Assembly (NCBI RefSeq): GCF_039871875.1
Contig: NZ_JBDPMD010000006.1
Location: 1 to 64,000 of the forward strand
Origin: Sphaerisporangium sp039871875
Lineage (GTDB): Bacteria > Actinomycetota > Actinomycetes > Streptosporangiales > Streptosporangiaceae
Direction of reading: 5' to 3'
Length of the DNA: 64,000 bases
The translations under genes were made by a program, and so were the position numbers. Below are positions 41,253 to 48,901 of the stretch, piece after piece. The notes below the pieces were generated by a model. That model was not told the origin of the DNA. It was given only the letters and a program-made list of their open reading frames with translations, and ran no database searches. Each line of letters opens with the position of its first letter. Within the stretch, counting starts at the first letter, position 1.

Positions 41253-42266
41253 ATGAAGGCAGCAGTGGTCACCGGATTCGACAAGCCGCTGGAGATCCGG
41301 GACATGCCGATCCCGCGGCCAGGGCCCGGCCAGGTGCTGGTGCGGATGAAGGCGTCGGGGCTGTGCCACACCGACATCCACGCCGCCCGCGGGGACTGGC
41401 CGGTCAAGCCGAGGCCGCCGTTCGTCCCCGGCCACGAGGGAGTCGGCACGGTCGAAAGGACCGGCGACGGCGTGCCGGAGGAGTGGCTGGGCACGAGGGT
41501 CGCGATCCCGTGGCTCGGATCGGCGTGCGGACGCTGCCGGTACTGCGTCTCGGGACGGGAGACGTTGTGCGAGAGCCAGATCAACAGCGGTTACTCCGTC
41601 GACGGCGCCTACGCCGAGTACGCCGTCGCCTACGTCAACGGCGTGGTGGAGGTGCCGGACGGGGTGTCCTCCTTCGACGCGGCGCCGCTGACGTGCGCCG
41701 GGGTCACCACCTACAAGGCGATCAAGGTGGCGGGCGTCACGCCGGCCGAGCGGGTCGCGGTGTTCGGGGTCGGCGGCCTCGGGCACCTGGCGGTGCAGTA
41801 CGCGCGGCTGGTCGGCGGTTTCGTCACCGCCGTCGACATCGAGCAGGACAAGCTCCACATGGCCGAGAAGCTCGGCGCGGACCAGGTCGTCGACGCCCGC
41901 GCCGCCGACCCGGTGAAGGAGATCCGCCAGGCCGGCGGCGCGGATGTGGCGGTGGTCCTGACGGCCTCGGCCGAGCCGTTCGAGCAGGCGTACCGGTCGT
42001 TGCGGCGCGGCGGCCGCCTGGTGTGCGTGGGACTGCCCGCGGGCGACGCCGCCATCCGGGTGCCGATCTTCGAGACCGTGCTGGGCGGGATCTCCGTCAT
42101 CGGGTCGATCGTCGGGACCCGGCAGGACCTGGCGGAGGTGTTCGCGCTGCACGCGGCGGGCCGTACCCAGGTGAACGCCGAGCCGCGCGTCCTCGAGGAC
42201 GTCAACGCCTGCTTCGACGAGGTGCTGAGCGGCCACGTCGCCGCCCGGCTGGTGTTCCAGTTCTGA
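41253..42266 (+). CDS. Zinc-dependent alcohol dehydrogenase (AdhP-like)
   Basis: 337 residues, MDR superfamily. The catalytic zinc site is GLCHTD and PGHEGVG; the structural zinc site is CGRCRYCVSGRETLC with all four Cys present. The NAD(P)-binding turn is VFGVGGLGHLAVQYAR, followed by DI at the end of the second strand, which favours NAD. ATG 41253 is preceded by AGGAG. The length and motifs match bacterial ethanol-active AdhP enzymes, which interconvert primary alcohols and aldehydes in the cytosol. It lies just ahead of an aldolase and an esterase, in the same direction, with gaps of 100-150 bp. Confidence 0.93.
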   Translation: MKAAVVTGFDKPLEIRDMPIPRPGPGQVLVRMKASGLCHTDIHAARGDWPVKPRPPFVPGHEGVGTVERTGDGVPEEWLGTRVAIPWLGSACGRCRYCVSGRETLCESQINSGYSVDGAYAEYAVAYVNGVVEVPDGVSSFDAAPLTCAGVTTYKAIKVAGVTPAERVAVFGVGGLGHLAVQYARLVGGFVTAVDIEQDKLHMAEKLGADQVVDARAADPVKEIRQAGGADVAVVLTASAEPFEQAYRSLRRGGRLVCVGLPAGDAAIRVPIFETVLGGISVIGSIVGTRQDLAEVFALHAAGRTQVNAEPRVLEDVNACFDEVLSGHVAARLVFQF

Positions 42267-42272
42267 CCGATT

Positions 42273-42303
42273 CCACAGGCCGCCGGCGGGTCCGGCCCTG
42301 TGG
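42273..42303 (+). terminator. Possible hairpin after the alcohol dehydrogenase gene
   Basis: CCACAGG pairs with CCTGTGG around a GC-rich loop, 7 bp after the stop codon. The stem is short with a bulge, so attenuation or partial termination is as likely as a full stop. Confidence 0.35.
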
Positions 42304-42368
42304 CGGCGTCCGCCTCCGCGAGCACGGCGTGCCCGCGGGAGGCGTACGCACGGGAAAAGGAGACGCTG

Positions 42369-43418
42369 ATGGATCTGAAGGAACTGCTGGGCGAGGAGGC
42401 CGCCTCGCTGCTCGACCACGAGTGCGTGACCGTCCCGCGCGACTGGCTGGTCCCGCCCGGCCCGGACTTCGTCGACCGCGTCCTGGCCGGCACCGACCGG
42501 ACGCCTGCTGTGCTGCGCAACCTGCAGCATGTCGTCGACCACGGCCGGCTGGGCGGCACCGGGTACCTGTCGATCCTGCCGGTCGACCAGGGGGTGGAGC
42601 ACTCGGCGGCGGCGTCGTTCGCGCCCAACCCCCGCTGTCTCGACCCGATGGCGCTGTGCGAACTTGCCGTCGAAGGCGGATGCAGCGCCATCGCCTCCAC
42701 CCTCGGCGTCCTCGGCATGACCTCCCGCCGGTACGCCCACAAGATCCCGTACATCGTCAAGCTCAACCACAACGAACTGCTGACCTACCCCAACCGCTAC
42801 GACCAGGTGATGTACGCCTCGGCGAGGCAGGCGTTCGACCTCGGCGCGGTCGCGGTCGGCGCCACGGTCTACTTCGGCGCCGCCGAGAGCTCACGGCAAC
42901 TCCAGGAGGTCCGGCAGGCGTTCCAGGCCGCACACGAACTCGGCATGTTCACCGTGCTGTGGGCCTACCTGCGCAACCCCGCCTTCAAGAAGGACGGCGT
43001 GGACCACCACCTCAGCGCCGACCTGACCGGACAGGCCAACCACCTGGCCGCCACGGTCGAGGCCGACATCGTCAAGCAGAAGCAGCCCGAGACCAACGGC
43101 GGTTTCCGTGCCATCGGTTTCGGCAAGACCCACGACCTCGTGTACGACGCACTCACCAGCGACCACCCGATCGACCTCACGCGCTGGCAGGTGGCCAACT
43201 GCTACATGGGCCGGGTAGGGCTGATCAACTCCGGCGGCTCCTCCTCCGGCGCCGCAGACCTGGCGCGAGCCGTGCGCACCGCCGTCATCAACAAGCGTGC
43301 CGGCGGAATGGGCCTGATCGTCGGCCGCAAGGCCTTCCAGCGCCCCACGGACGAGGGCGTCGCCCTCATCCACGCCGTCCAGGACGTCTACCTCGACGAC
43401 ACCGTCACCCTCGCCTGA
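42369..43418 (+). CDS. Class I fructose-bisphosphate aldolase (DhnA/FbaB-type)
   Basis: 349 residues from ATG 42369 behind AAAAGGAGA. It resembles bacterial and archaeal class I aldolases of the DhnA family: ILPVDQGVEHS near the N-terminus, IPYIVKLNHNELL, VGATVYFG, the VKQKQPETNGGF segment holding the likely Schiff-base lysine, and the phosphate-binding C-terminal NSGGSSSG and GGMGLIVGRKAF. It would cleave or form fructose 1,6-bisphosphate in glycolysis or gluconeogenesis without metal. It is an added copy if the organism also has a class II enzyme, which the window cannot show. Confidence 0.92.
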   Translation: MDLKELLGEEAASLLDHECVTVPRDWLVPPGPDFVDRVLAGTDRTPAVLRNLQHVVDHGRLGGTGYLSILPVDQGVEHSAAASFAPNPRCLDPMALCELAVEGGCSAIASTLGVLGMTSRRYAHKIPYIVKLNHNELLTYPNRYDQVMYASARQAFDLGAVAVGATVYFGAAESSRQLQEVRQAFQAAHELGMFTVLWAYLRNPAFKKDGVDHHLSADLTGQANHLAATVEADIVKQKQPETNGGFRAIGFGKTHDLVYDALTSDHPIDLTRWQVANCYMGRVGLINSGGSSSGAADLARAVRTAVINKRAGGMGLIVGRKAFQRPTDEGVALIHAVQDVYLDDTVTLA

Positions 43419-43564
43419 ACCCGGCACCACGCCCCGCGTGCGCGGTCCCCGGGGACGGGAGGTCGTGCCCGGCGGCCGGTGACCTCGGGCACCGCACGCG
43501 CCGCGCGGGGCCGGCCGGGCCGAGGGCGAGCCACCGGCGCCGATGCGCGGAAGGAGAAGACAAC

Positions 43565-45064
43565 ATGGTGAACACGGCGGTCGTCAGGACCCGGTACGGC
43601 AGGTTGAGAGGGAGCCGCACCGAGGGGGTGTACTCGTTCAAGGGCGTCCCCTACGCGGCGCCGCCGTTCGGCGCCGGCCGGTTCCGGCCGCCGCGGCCGG
43701 TGCGGCCGTGGGACGGCGTGCGCGACGCCTTGGCCTTCGGTCCCGAGGCGCCGCAGCCACGTCCCCTCGATCCGCGGATCGAGGGACTCGTCCCCGACCC
43801 GGCGGTTCCTGGGGAGGACTGCCTGAACCTCAACATCTGGACACCCGAGACAGGCGCGGCCGGCCTGCCGGTCATGGTGTGGATCCCCGGCGGCATGTTC
43901 GAGGCCGGGTCCGGGGCGTCGTACGACGGCAGCCGCTTCGCGCGGGACGGCGTCGTGTGCGTGACCGTCAACTACCGGCTCGGCGCCGACGGTTTCCTGT
44001 ACCTGGGAGAGGGAAGCGCCAACCTCGGCCTGCTCGACCAGCTCGCCGCCCTGGAGTGGGTCCGGGACGACATCGCCGCCTTCGGCGGTGATCCCGGCAA
44101 CGTCACCGTCTTCGGCGAGTCGGCAGGCGCCATGAGCGTGGGCACGCTGTTGTCGATGCCGCGCGCCGCGGGGCTGTTCCGGCGGGCCATCACCCAGAGC
44201 GGCGCGGCCCACACCGTCATGACGGCGTCCACCGCGCGCCTGGTCGGTGAGCGGCTCGCCGAACGGCTCGGCGTCGAGGCGACCCTGGAGGCGATCGCGG
44301 CCGTCCCCGTCGGCCGCCTGCTCACGGCGCAGGCCGACCTCAAGGCCGCGCTCGCCGCCCGCCCCGACCCGGAGCGCTGGGGCAGCGAAGTCGTGGCCAC
44401 CACCATGCCGTGGCAGCCGGTGGTCGACGGGGACAGCGTCCCGGCGCCGCCGATCGAGCGCATCGCCGCCGGTGCCGCCGCGGACGTCGATCTCATGGTC
44501 GGGACCAACACCGACGAGTGGAGACTCTTCCTGGTCCTGTCCGGCGCGATCGGGCAGGTCACCGACGACGCTCTGGCGGCGGCCACGGCAGCCTGCGGCC
44601 TTCCGGCCCACGCGCCTGCGGCCTACCGCGCCGCGTGTCCAGGCGCCGGTCCCGGCGACCTGCTCGCGGCCGTCCAGACCGACTGGTGGATGCGCGTCCC
44701 GGCCATCCGCCTGGCCGACGCGCACGCGGCGGCCCCCTCGGCCACCTTCATGTACGAGTTCGCCTGGCCCTCGCCCGAGTTCGGCGGGCTCCTCGGCGCG
44801 TGCCACGCGCTGGAGATCCCCTTCGTCTTCGACACCCTGGACCCCGCGCTCAAGCCGTTCATGGGACCGCTCCTCGGGACGCGCCCTCCGCAGCGGCTCG
44901 CCGACCTCATGCACGCCTCCTGGACCGCGTTCGCCGCCAAAGGAGAGAGCGGCTGGCCGGAGTACGACCTCGCCCGCAGGGCGACCATGCGTTTCGACAC
45001 GACCTCAGAAGTCGTCGACGACCCCAGATCCCACGAGCGTGCCCTGTGGGCAGGGGTCCGCTGA
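43565..45064 (+). CDS. Type B carboxylesterase
   Basis: 499 residues, alpha/beta hydrolase of the carboxylesterase/cholinesterase family. ATG 43565 has GGAAGGAGAAG upstream. Family marks in order: the N-terminal GVPYAAPPFGAGRFRPP, EDCLNLNIWTP, the oxyanion-hole VWIPGGMFEAG, the nucleophile elbow FGESAGA, the acidic member in GTNTDEW, and the catalytic His in GACHALEIPFVF. There is no signal peptide, so it acts in the cytosol on ester substrates that I cannot name. It follows the aldolase by about 146 bp and precedes a small membrane protein by 16 bp. Confidence 0.92.
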   Translation: MVNTAVVRTRYGRLRGSRTEGVYSFKGVPYAAPPFGAGRFRPPRPVRPWDGVRDALAFGPEAPQPRPLDPRIEGLVPDPAVPGEDCLNLNIWTPETGAAGLPVMVWIPGGMFEAGSGASYDGSRFARDGVVCVTVNYRLGADGFLYLGEGSANLGLLDQLAALEWVRDDIAAFGGDPGNVTVFGESAGAMSVGTLLSMPRAAGLFRRAITQSGAAHTVMTASTARLVGERLAERLGVEATLEAIAAVPVGRLLTAQADLKAALAARPDPERWGSEVVATTMPWQPVVDGDSVPAPPIERIAAGAAADVDLMVGTNTDEWRLFLVLSGAIGQVTDDALAAATAACGLPAHAPAAYRAACPGAGPGDLLAAVQTDWWMRVPAIRLADAHAAAPSATFMYEFAWPSPEFGGLLGACHALEIPFVFDTLDPALKPFMGPLLGTRPPQRLADLMHASWTAFAAKGESGWPEYDLARRATMRFDTTSEVVDDPRSHERALWAGVR

Positions 45065-45080
45065 CAGAAAGGCAGGACTC

Positions 45081-45347
45081 ATGAACACCATGACCGAGAA
45101 CGCCACCCGGTGCGGCGGGAACCGCAAGCGCTGGTCGGACCTCACCGAGGCGCAGAAAACGGCCGTCTTGGTCGCCGCCTCCACCGAACTCGCGCTCACC
45201 GCGACCGCCGCCGTGGACCTGTTCCGCCGCCCCCAGCGCCGCCTCCGGGGAAGCAAGGCACTGTGGTGGCCGATCCTCGCCATCCAGCCCTTCGGCCCGA
45301 TCGCCTACCTCACCCTGGCCAGAAGACCCCGGCAATCGCCCGCCTGA
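45081..45347 (+). CDS. Small PLDc_N-type membrane protein
   Basis: 88 residues from ATG 45081. After a polar N-terminus there are two hydrophobic segments, KTAVLVAASTELALTATAAV and the C-terminal LWWPILAIQPFGPIAYLTL. The pairing of DLFRRPQRRLRGSKALWWP with a final hydrophobic helix matches the PLDc_N domain, the N-terminal membrane anchor of some cardiolipin synthases that also exists alone. No phospholipase domain follows. It is 16 bp after the carboxylesterase, so probably in the same transcript. Its function is unknown. Confidence 0.72.
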   Translation: MNTMTENATRCGGNRKRWSDLTEAQKTAVLVAASTELALTATAAVDLFRRPQRRLRGSKALWWPILAIQPFGPIAYLTLARRPRQSPA

Positions 45348-45425
45348 CCCGAGACGCTCGCCCCCGCCGTACGCGAGACGGTGGCGCGCGGGTTTCGCAC
45401 CCCACCCCCGGCCGGCCGGGAAGGG

Positions 45426-45832
45426 GTGAGGGTGGAGTTGCGGCGCCATGACCATCCGCCGGCCCCTGACCGGCTCGTCCTGTTCACCGAGGCCGTCGTC
45501 GTGATCGCCCTCACCCTGCTGATCCTCCCCCTGGTGGAGATGGTTCCGGAGGCGTGGGCCGCCCGGCGGCCGAGGTGGTGCGTGAGCACTGGCCGCAGAT
45601 CTTCGGCTTCGTGCTGAGCTTCGTGGTCATGACCCCGGACGCGGTGGTCGCGGAGAACCCGATCCCGCCGCGCGTCGTCAGGGCCGCCTTCACGGCCACG
45701 GCCCTCCTCGTCCTGGCTTTCGTGCTCGCGGTGACGCTCCCTGGCGTCGGCTACCACGCACTGCTCGTCCGGCTGCTCACCGGTCCGCTGACCCGGTGGT
45801 GGGGACGGATCGCCGCACGTTCTCACGGCTGA
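45426..45832 (+). pseudogene. Decayed TMEM175-family (DUF1211) potassium channel-like gene
   Basis: From GTG 45426 the first frame encodes a good TMEM175 first helix (RLVLFTEAVVVIALTLLILPLVE). At about 45550-45565 homology jumps to another frame with EVVREHWPQIFGFVLSFVVM, the second helix. The next part (NPIPPRVVRAAFTATALLVL...LPGVGYHALLVRLL) resembles the C-terminal helices, so the middle of the protein, including the usual FWxxHH stretch after helix 2, is missing. One frameshift plus an internal deletion of roughly 80 residues explains this. A sequencing error could account for the shift but not the deletion. Confidence 0.6.
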
Positions 45833-46038
45833 ACCGCACTCGTGCCCGCCGAGAGCCCTGGGATCGCGGGTAGCGCGGGAAGCTGCGGGAGTGTGAAACC
45901 GAGCCGACGTAGGCGGCCCATCACCTCCTCGAGGGTCCGGCCGGTCTGCACGGCCCCCGCGACCACGGTCCAGATCGGCGCCGGCGCATCATGCTGGAGC
46001 CACCATTCGTATTCATGATGACGGCGGTTCACCATCAT
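45823..46038 (-). pseudogene. C-terminal fragment resembling a wHTH/Hsp90-associated domain protein
   Basis: A 71-residue reading frame starts at ATG 46038, and the same frame stays open upstream to about 46137 (VVLISRELAALPPPE just before the ATG) before a stop. The sequence EYEWWLQHDAPAP...TLEEVMGRLRRLGFTLPQLPALPAIP has the LGFTxPxLPALP ending I associate with repeat units of large actinobacterial wHTH-Hsp90-type proteins. Lacking the rest, it is probably a remnant cut off near the tRNA genes; a small intact gene is possible. Its end overlaps the TMEM175 remnant. Confidence 0.45.
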
Positions 46039-46177
46039 CTCGGGCGGTGGGAGCGCGGCGAGTTCGCGGCTGATGAGAACGACCCGGTGGAAGGCGCCGG
46101 CTCGTGCGACCCTGTGGAGGCGCCGGCCCTTGGTTCTGCCTCAACGACGGATAGAGCTTGAGCCTGGGAAACGATGG

Positions 46178-46249
46178 TGGGCGATACTGGGATTGAACCA
46201 GTGGCCTCTACCGTGTCAAGGTAGCGCTCTCCCACTGAGCTAATCGCCC
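46178..46249 (-). tRNA. tRNA-Val (anticodon GAC)
   Basis: 72 nt with a complete cloverleaf: acceptor GGGCGAT/ATCGCCC, D-stem GCTC/GAGC, anticodon arm CTACC-TTGACAC-GGTAG, T-arm ACTGG-TTCAATC-CCAGT and discriminator A. CCA is not encoded. Confidence 0.97.
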
Positions 46250-46269
46250 CGGGTGGATCGGGTAATCAG

Positions 46270-46342
46270 AGCGGACGACGGGATTCGAACCCGCGACCCT
46301 CACCTTGGCAAGGTGATGCTCTACCAGCTGAGCCACGTCCGC
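46270..46342 (-). tRNA. tRNA-Gly (anticodon GCC)
   Basis: 73 nt with acceptor GCGGACG/CGTCCGC, D-arm GCTC/GAGC, anticodon arm TCACC-TTGCCAA-GGTGA, T-arm GCGGG-TTCGAAT-CCCGT and discriminator T. It is 20 bp upstream of tRNA-Val on the same strand and probably cotranscribed with it. Confidence 0.97.
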
Positions 46343-46560
46343 GTGTGCGTCGAGGTCGGGCGGGTGGCCCTTCGACGCGAGTCCTACTTTACCGGATGGA
46401 ACAGGTGCGATCTCCGTCCGGTGATGGGTCGACTCTAGCGGGTTCTCGGCGTGTGTGGGGCCATGGTTGCGGGGTGGAATCCTGGGTAGCGCGGGGGCAG
46501 GTCTTGGCGGGGCTCGGCCAGGGAGTCGCATGGGTGAGGTGAGGGTGAGTTCTGGCGTTG

Positions 46561-46615
46561 TCCTGCCCGAATTCGGGCAGGAATCTTGGCGTGGTCGTGC
46601 GTTCATGCGTAAAGT
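46561..46615 (+). promoter_or_regulatory. 22-bp palindrome and leaderless promoter upstream of the glmS operon
   Basis: 46561-46582 is a perfect palindrome with arms TCCTGCCCGAA. Directly after it comes a -35-like TTGGCG (46586-46591), an 18-bp spacer and a -10-like TAAAGT (46610-46615). The GTG start of the next gene lies 9 bases further on with no ribosome site, which fits a leaderless message. The palindrome could be an operator. The rest of 46343-46623 shows no gene. Confidence 0.5.
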
Positions 46616-46623
46616 CCTGGCCT

Positions 46624-46899
46624 GTGTCCACGGCACGACAGTCCTATGAGGACCTGATCGCGCACCTGACCCGGACGACGTCACTCGGGCCGGGTGAGGC
46701 TGCGCGCGTCGTGGCGGAGGTCGTGGCTTACTTCTCGGAGTCGACCGAGGAGTACGTGCGGCGCCGTCACGGTGAGATGAAGGCCCAGGGGCTCACCAAC
46801 GAGCGGATCTTTCCCGGCATCGCCGCGGAGCTGTCCGCCCGGCGGGTCGCGGCACCGGAGCTGTCGCTGCGGCAACTGCGCCGCATCGTCTACGGGTAG
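46624..46899 (+). CDS. Small conserved-looking protein upstream of glmS, function unknown
   Basis: 91 residues from GTG 46624, chosen because homology-like sequence (YEDLIAHLTRTTSLGPGEAARVVAEVVAYF) begins there and a -10 element fits leaderless translation. The second half is basic and helical (EEYVRRRHGEMKAQGLTNERIF, SLRQLRRIVYG). I do not recognise a domain; a nucleic-acid-binding role is possible from composition only. It ends 18 bp before glmS, which has its own AAGGAG, so the two are almost surely cotranscribed. Confidence 0.75.
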   Translation: MSTARQSYEDLIAHLTRTTSLGPGEAARVVAEVVAYFSESTEEYVRRRHGEMKAQGLTNERIFPGIAAELSARRVAAPELSLRQLRRIVYG

Positions 46900-46917
46900 C
46901 GCCAAGGAGATCGAGAT

Positions 46918-48738
46918 ATGTGTGGAATCGTGGCGTACGTCGGGCCGAAGGACGCGGCGCCGATCCTGCTGGAAGGGTTGCAGCGCCTGGAGTACCGCGG
47001 CTACGACTCCGCCGGTCTCGTGGTGAGCAACCGGGGCCTCAAGGTGCGCAAGGTCAAGGGCCGGGTCGCCGACCTCGCGGCGGCGGTGCCCGCCCGGTTC
47101 AAGGGCGGGTCCGGCATCGGCCACACCCGCTGGGCGACCCACGGCGTGCCCAACGACGTCAACGCCCACCCCCACCTCGACAACGCCGAGCGCATCGCGG
47201 TCGTCCACAACGGCATCATCGAGAACGCCGACGAGCTGCGCGCCAAGCTGATCGCCGACGGCGCGGTCTTCGTGTCGGAGACCGACACCGAGGTGCTCGC
47301 CCACCTGTTCGCCCGCACCGTGCAGGACGCCGACTCCCTGGAGGAGGCCGTGCGCCGTGCCCTGAAGAGCATCGTCGGCACCTACGGCATCGCGGTGCTG
47401 GACGCGCAGCGGCCCGGCGAGATCGTGGTGGCCCGCAACGGAAGCCCCATCGTGCTCGGCATCGGCGAGAAGGAGATGTTCTGCGCCTCCGACGTCGCCG
47501 CCCTGGTCCGCTACACCCGCCAGGTGGTGCATCTCGAGGACGGCGAGCTGGCCGTGCTCAAGGCCGACGGGTTCCGCACGTTCACCATGGACGCCCGCGC
47601 CACCTCCAAGGAGCCGCTGACCGTCGACTGGGACGCCGGCCACTACGACACCGGCGGCTTCGAGCACTACCTGCTCAAGGAGATCTCCGACCAGCCCGAG
47701 TCGGTGGCCCGCACCCTGCGCGGGCGGCTGGACGACCGTTTCCACATCGCCCATCTCGGCGGCCTCAACCTGGACGCCCGGGAGACCCGGGCGTTCCGCC
47801 GCGTGAAGATCATCGGCTGTGGTTCCGCCTACTACGCCGGGCAGATCGGCGCCCAGCTCATCGAGGAGCTGGCCCGCATCCCCGCCGACGCCGAGCCGGC
47901 CTCGGAGTTCCGGTACCGCAGCCCGGTCGTCGAGCACGACACGCTGTACGTCGCGGTCAGCCAGTCCGGCGAGACCTACGACACCCTCGCCGCGGTGCAG
48001 GAGCTGAAGCGCAAGGGCGGCCGGGTGCTCGGCGTCGTCAACGCCGTCGGCAGCGCCATCGCCCGCGAGGTGGACGGCGGCGTCTACCTGCACGCGGGCC
48101 CGGAGGTGTCGGTGGCGTCCACCAAGGCGTTCACCTCCACGGCCGTCGCGTTCGCCCTGATGGCGCTGCACTTCGGCCGCATCCACGACCTGTCCCCGGC
48201 GGACGGGCGGCGCATCGTGCAGGGCCTGCGCAAGCTGCCCGACCAGATCCAGGAGATCGTCAAGCAGAGCGACGCCATCGAGGCGCTGGCCCGCAAGTAC
48301 GCCACCAGCCCCGGCATGATGTTCGTCGGCCGGGTGCGCGGCTACCCCGTGGCCCGCGAGGGCGCGCAGAAGCTGAAGGAGATCTCGTACGTGCACGCCG
48401 AGGCGTACCCTGCGAGCGAGCTGAAGCACGGCCCGCTGGCGCTGATCGGCCCGGAGATGCCGACGGTCGCGGTGGTGCCGGACGACGAGCTGCTGGACAA
48501 GAACCTCACCACGCTCGGCGAGATCCGGGCCCGGGGCGGCAGGGTGCTCATGGTCGGCCACCGCGTGCCGGACGGCGGCCTCGCCGAGGACGTCATCGTG
48601 GTGCCGAAGAACGAGGTCGAGCTGGACCCGATCCTGCTCGGCATCCCGCTGCAACTCCTGGCCTACCACGCCGCGGTCGCCCTGGAGCGCGACGTGGACA
48701 AGCCCCGCAACCTCGCCAAGAGCGTCACCGTCGAGTAG
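46918..48738 (+). CDS. glmS: Glutamine-fructose-6-phosphate aminotransferase (isomerising)
   Basis: 606 residues, full length. The N-terminal Ntn glutaminase starts with the catalytic Cys (MCGIVAYVG) and has EYRGYDSAGL, GIGHTRWATHG and VVHNGIIEN. Two SIS domains follow, with ISQSGET-type motif AVSQSGETYDT, the phosphate-binding GSAYYAGQIG and the C-terminal LKHGPLALI and LAKSVTVE. It makes glucosamine 6-phosphate from fructose 6-phosphate and glutamine, the first step to UDP-GlcNAc for peptidoglycan. The sequence between the small upstream gene and glmS is too short for a glmS ribozyme, and none is seen. Confidence 0.98.
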   Translation: MCGIVAYVGPKDAAPILLEGLQRLEYRGYDSAGLVVSNRGLKVRKVKGRVADLAAAVPARFKGGSGIGHTRWATHGVPNDVNAHPHLDNAERIAVVHNGIIENADELRAKLIADGAVFVSETDTEVLAHLFARTVQDADSLEEAVRRALKSIVGTYGIAVLDAQRPGEIVVARNGSPIVLGIGEKEMFCASDVAALVRYTRQVVHLEDGELAVLKADGFRTFTMDARATSKEPLTVDWDAGHYDTGGFEHYLLKEISDQPESVARTLRGRLDDRFHIAHLGGLNLDARETRAFRRVKIIGCGSAYYAGQIGAQLIEELARIPADAEPASEFRYRSPVVEHDTLYVAVSQSGETYDTLAAVQELKRKGGRVLGVVNAVGSAIAREVDGGVYLHAGPEVSVASTKAFTSTAVAFALMALHFGRIHDLSPADGRRIVQGLRKLPDQIQEIVKQSDAIEALARKYATSPGMMFVGRVRGYPVAREGAQKLKEISYVHAEAYPASELKHGPLALIGPEMPTVAVVPDDELLDKNLTTLGEIRARGGRVLMVGHRVPDGGLAEDVIVVPKNEVELDPILLGIPLQLLAYHAAVALERDVDKPRNLAKSVTVE

Positions 48739-48748
48739 CCCTCGCCCA

Positions 48749-48781
48749 GGCACGGCTCGCGCCGCCGGCGCGAGCCGTGCC
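48749..48781 (+). terminator. Hairpin terminator after glmS
   Basis: A perfect 15-bp stem (GGCACGGCTCGCGCC and its complement) with a 3-base loop starts 11 bp past the glmS stop. Confidence 0.85.
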
Positions 48782-48838
48782 AGCGGTTGTTGTGCGATGT
48801 TGTTTACATTCCGGTGACGCGGGCATGGTGCCTGGCAC

Positions 48839-48852
48839 TGTAAGCGCTTCCA
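48839..48852. promoter_or_regulatory. LacI-family operator O1 (imperfect)
   Basis: TGTAAGCGCTTCCA matches the palindromic CTTACA-type operator at 48875 except at two positions of the right half. It is centred 36 bp upstream of O2, a spacing that would place both sites on nearly the same face of the helix. Confidence 0.75.
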
Positions 48853-48874
48853 CCGCTTTCCTCGTCTTCTGCGA

Positions 48875-48888
48875 TGTAAGCGCTTACA
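48875..48888. promoter_or_regulatory. LacI-family operator O2 (perfect palindrome)
   Basis: TGTAAGCGCTTACA is a perfect palindrome with the central CG of LacI/GalR-family sites. It lies directly ahead of AGGAGG and the regulator's ATG, so the regulator should repress its own operon through it. Confidence 0.85.
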
Positions 48889-48901
48889 GCCAGGAGGACG
48901 C

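Noticed and set aside
41171..45064. A single 1297-codon frame running through the alcohol dehydrogenase, aldolase and esterase genes
   Set aside because: Only the part from 43565 is real coding sequence (the esterase); the upstream part is an out-of-frame reading of two well-supported genes.
46253..46684. Short plus- and minus-strand frames around the tRNA genes
   Set aside because: They overlap two clear tRNA genes and have no ribosome sites or recognisable sequence.
46900..46917. A glmS ribozyme or riboswitch upstream of glmS
   Set aside because: Only 18 bp separate the upstream gene and glmS, and no ribozyme-like structure is visible.
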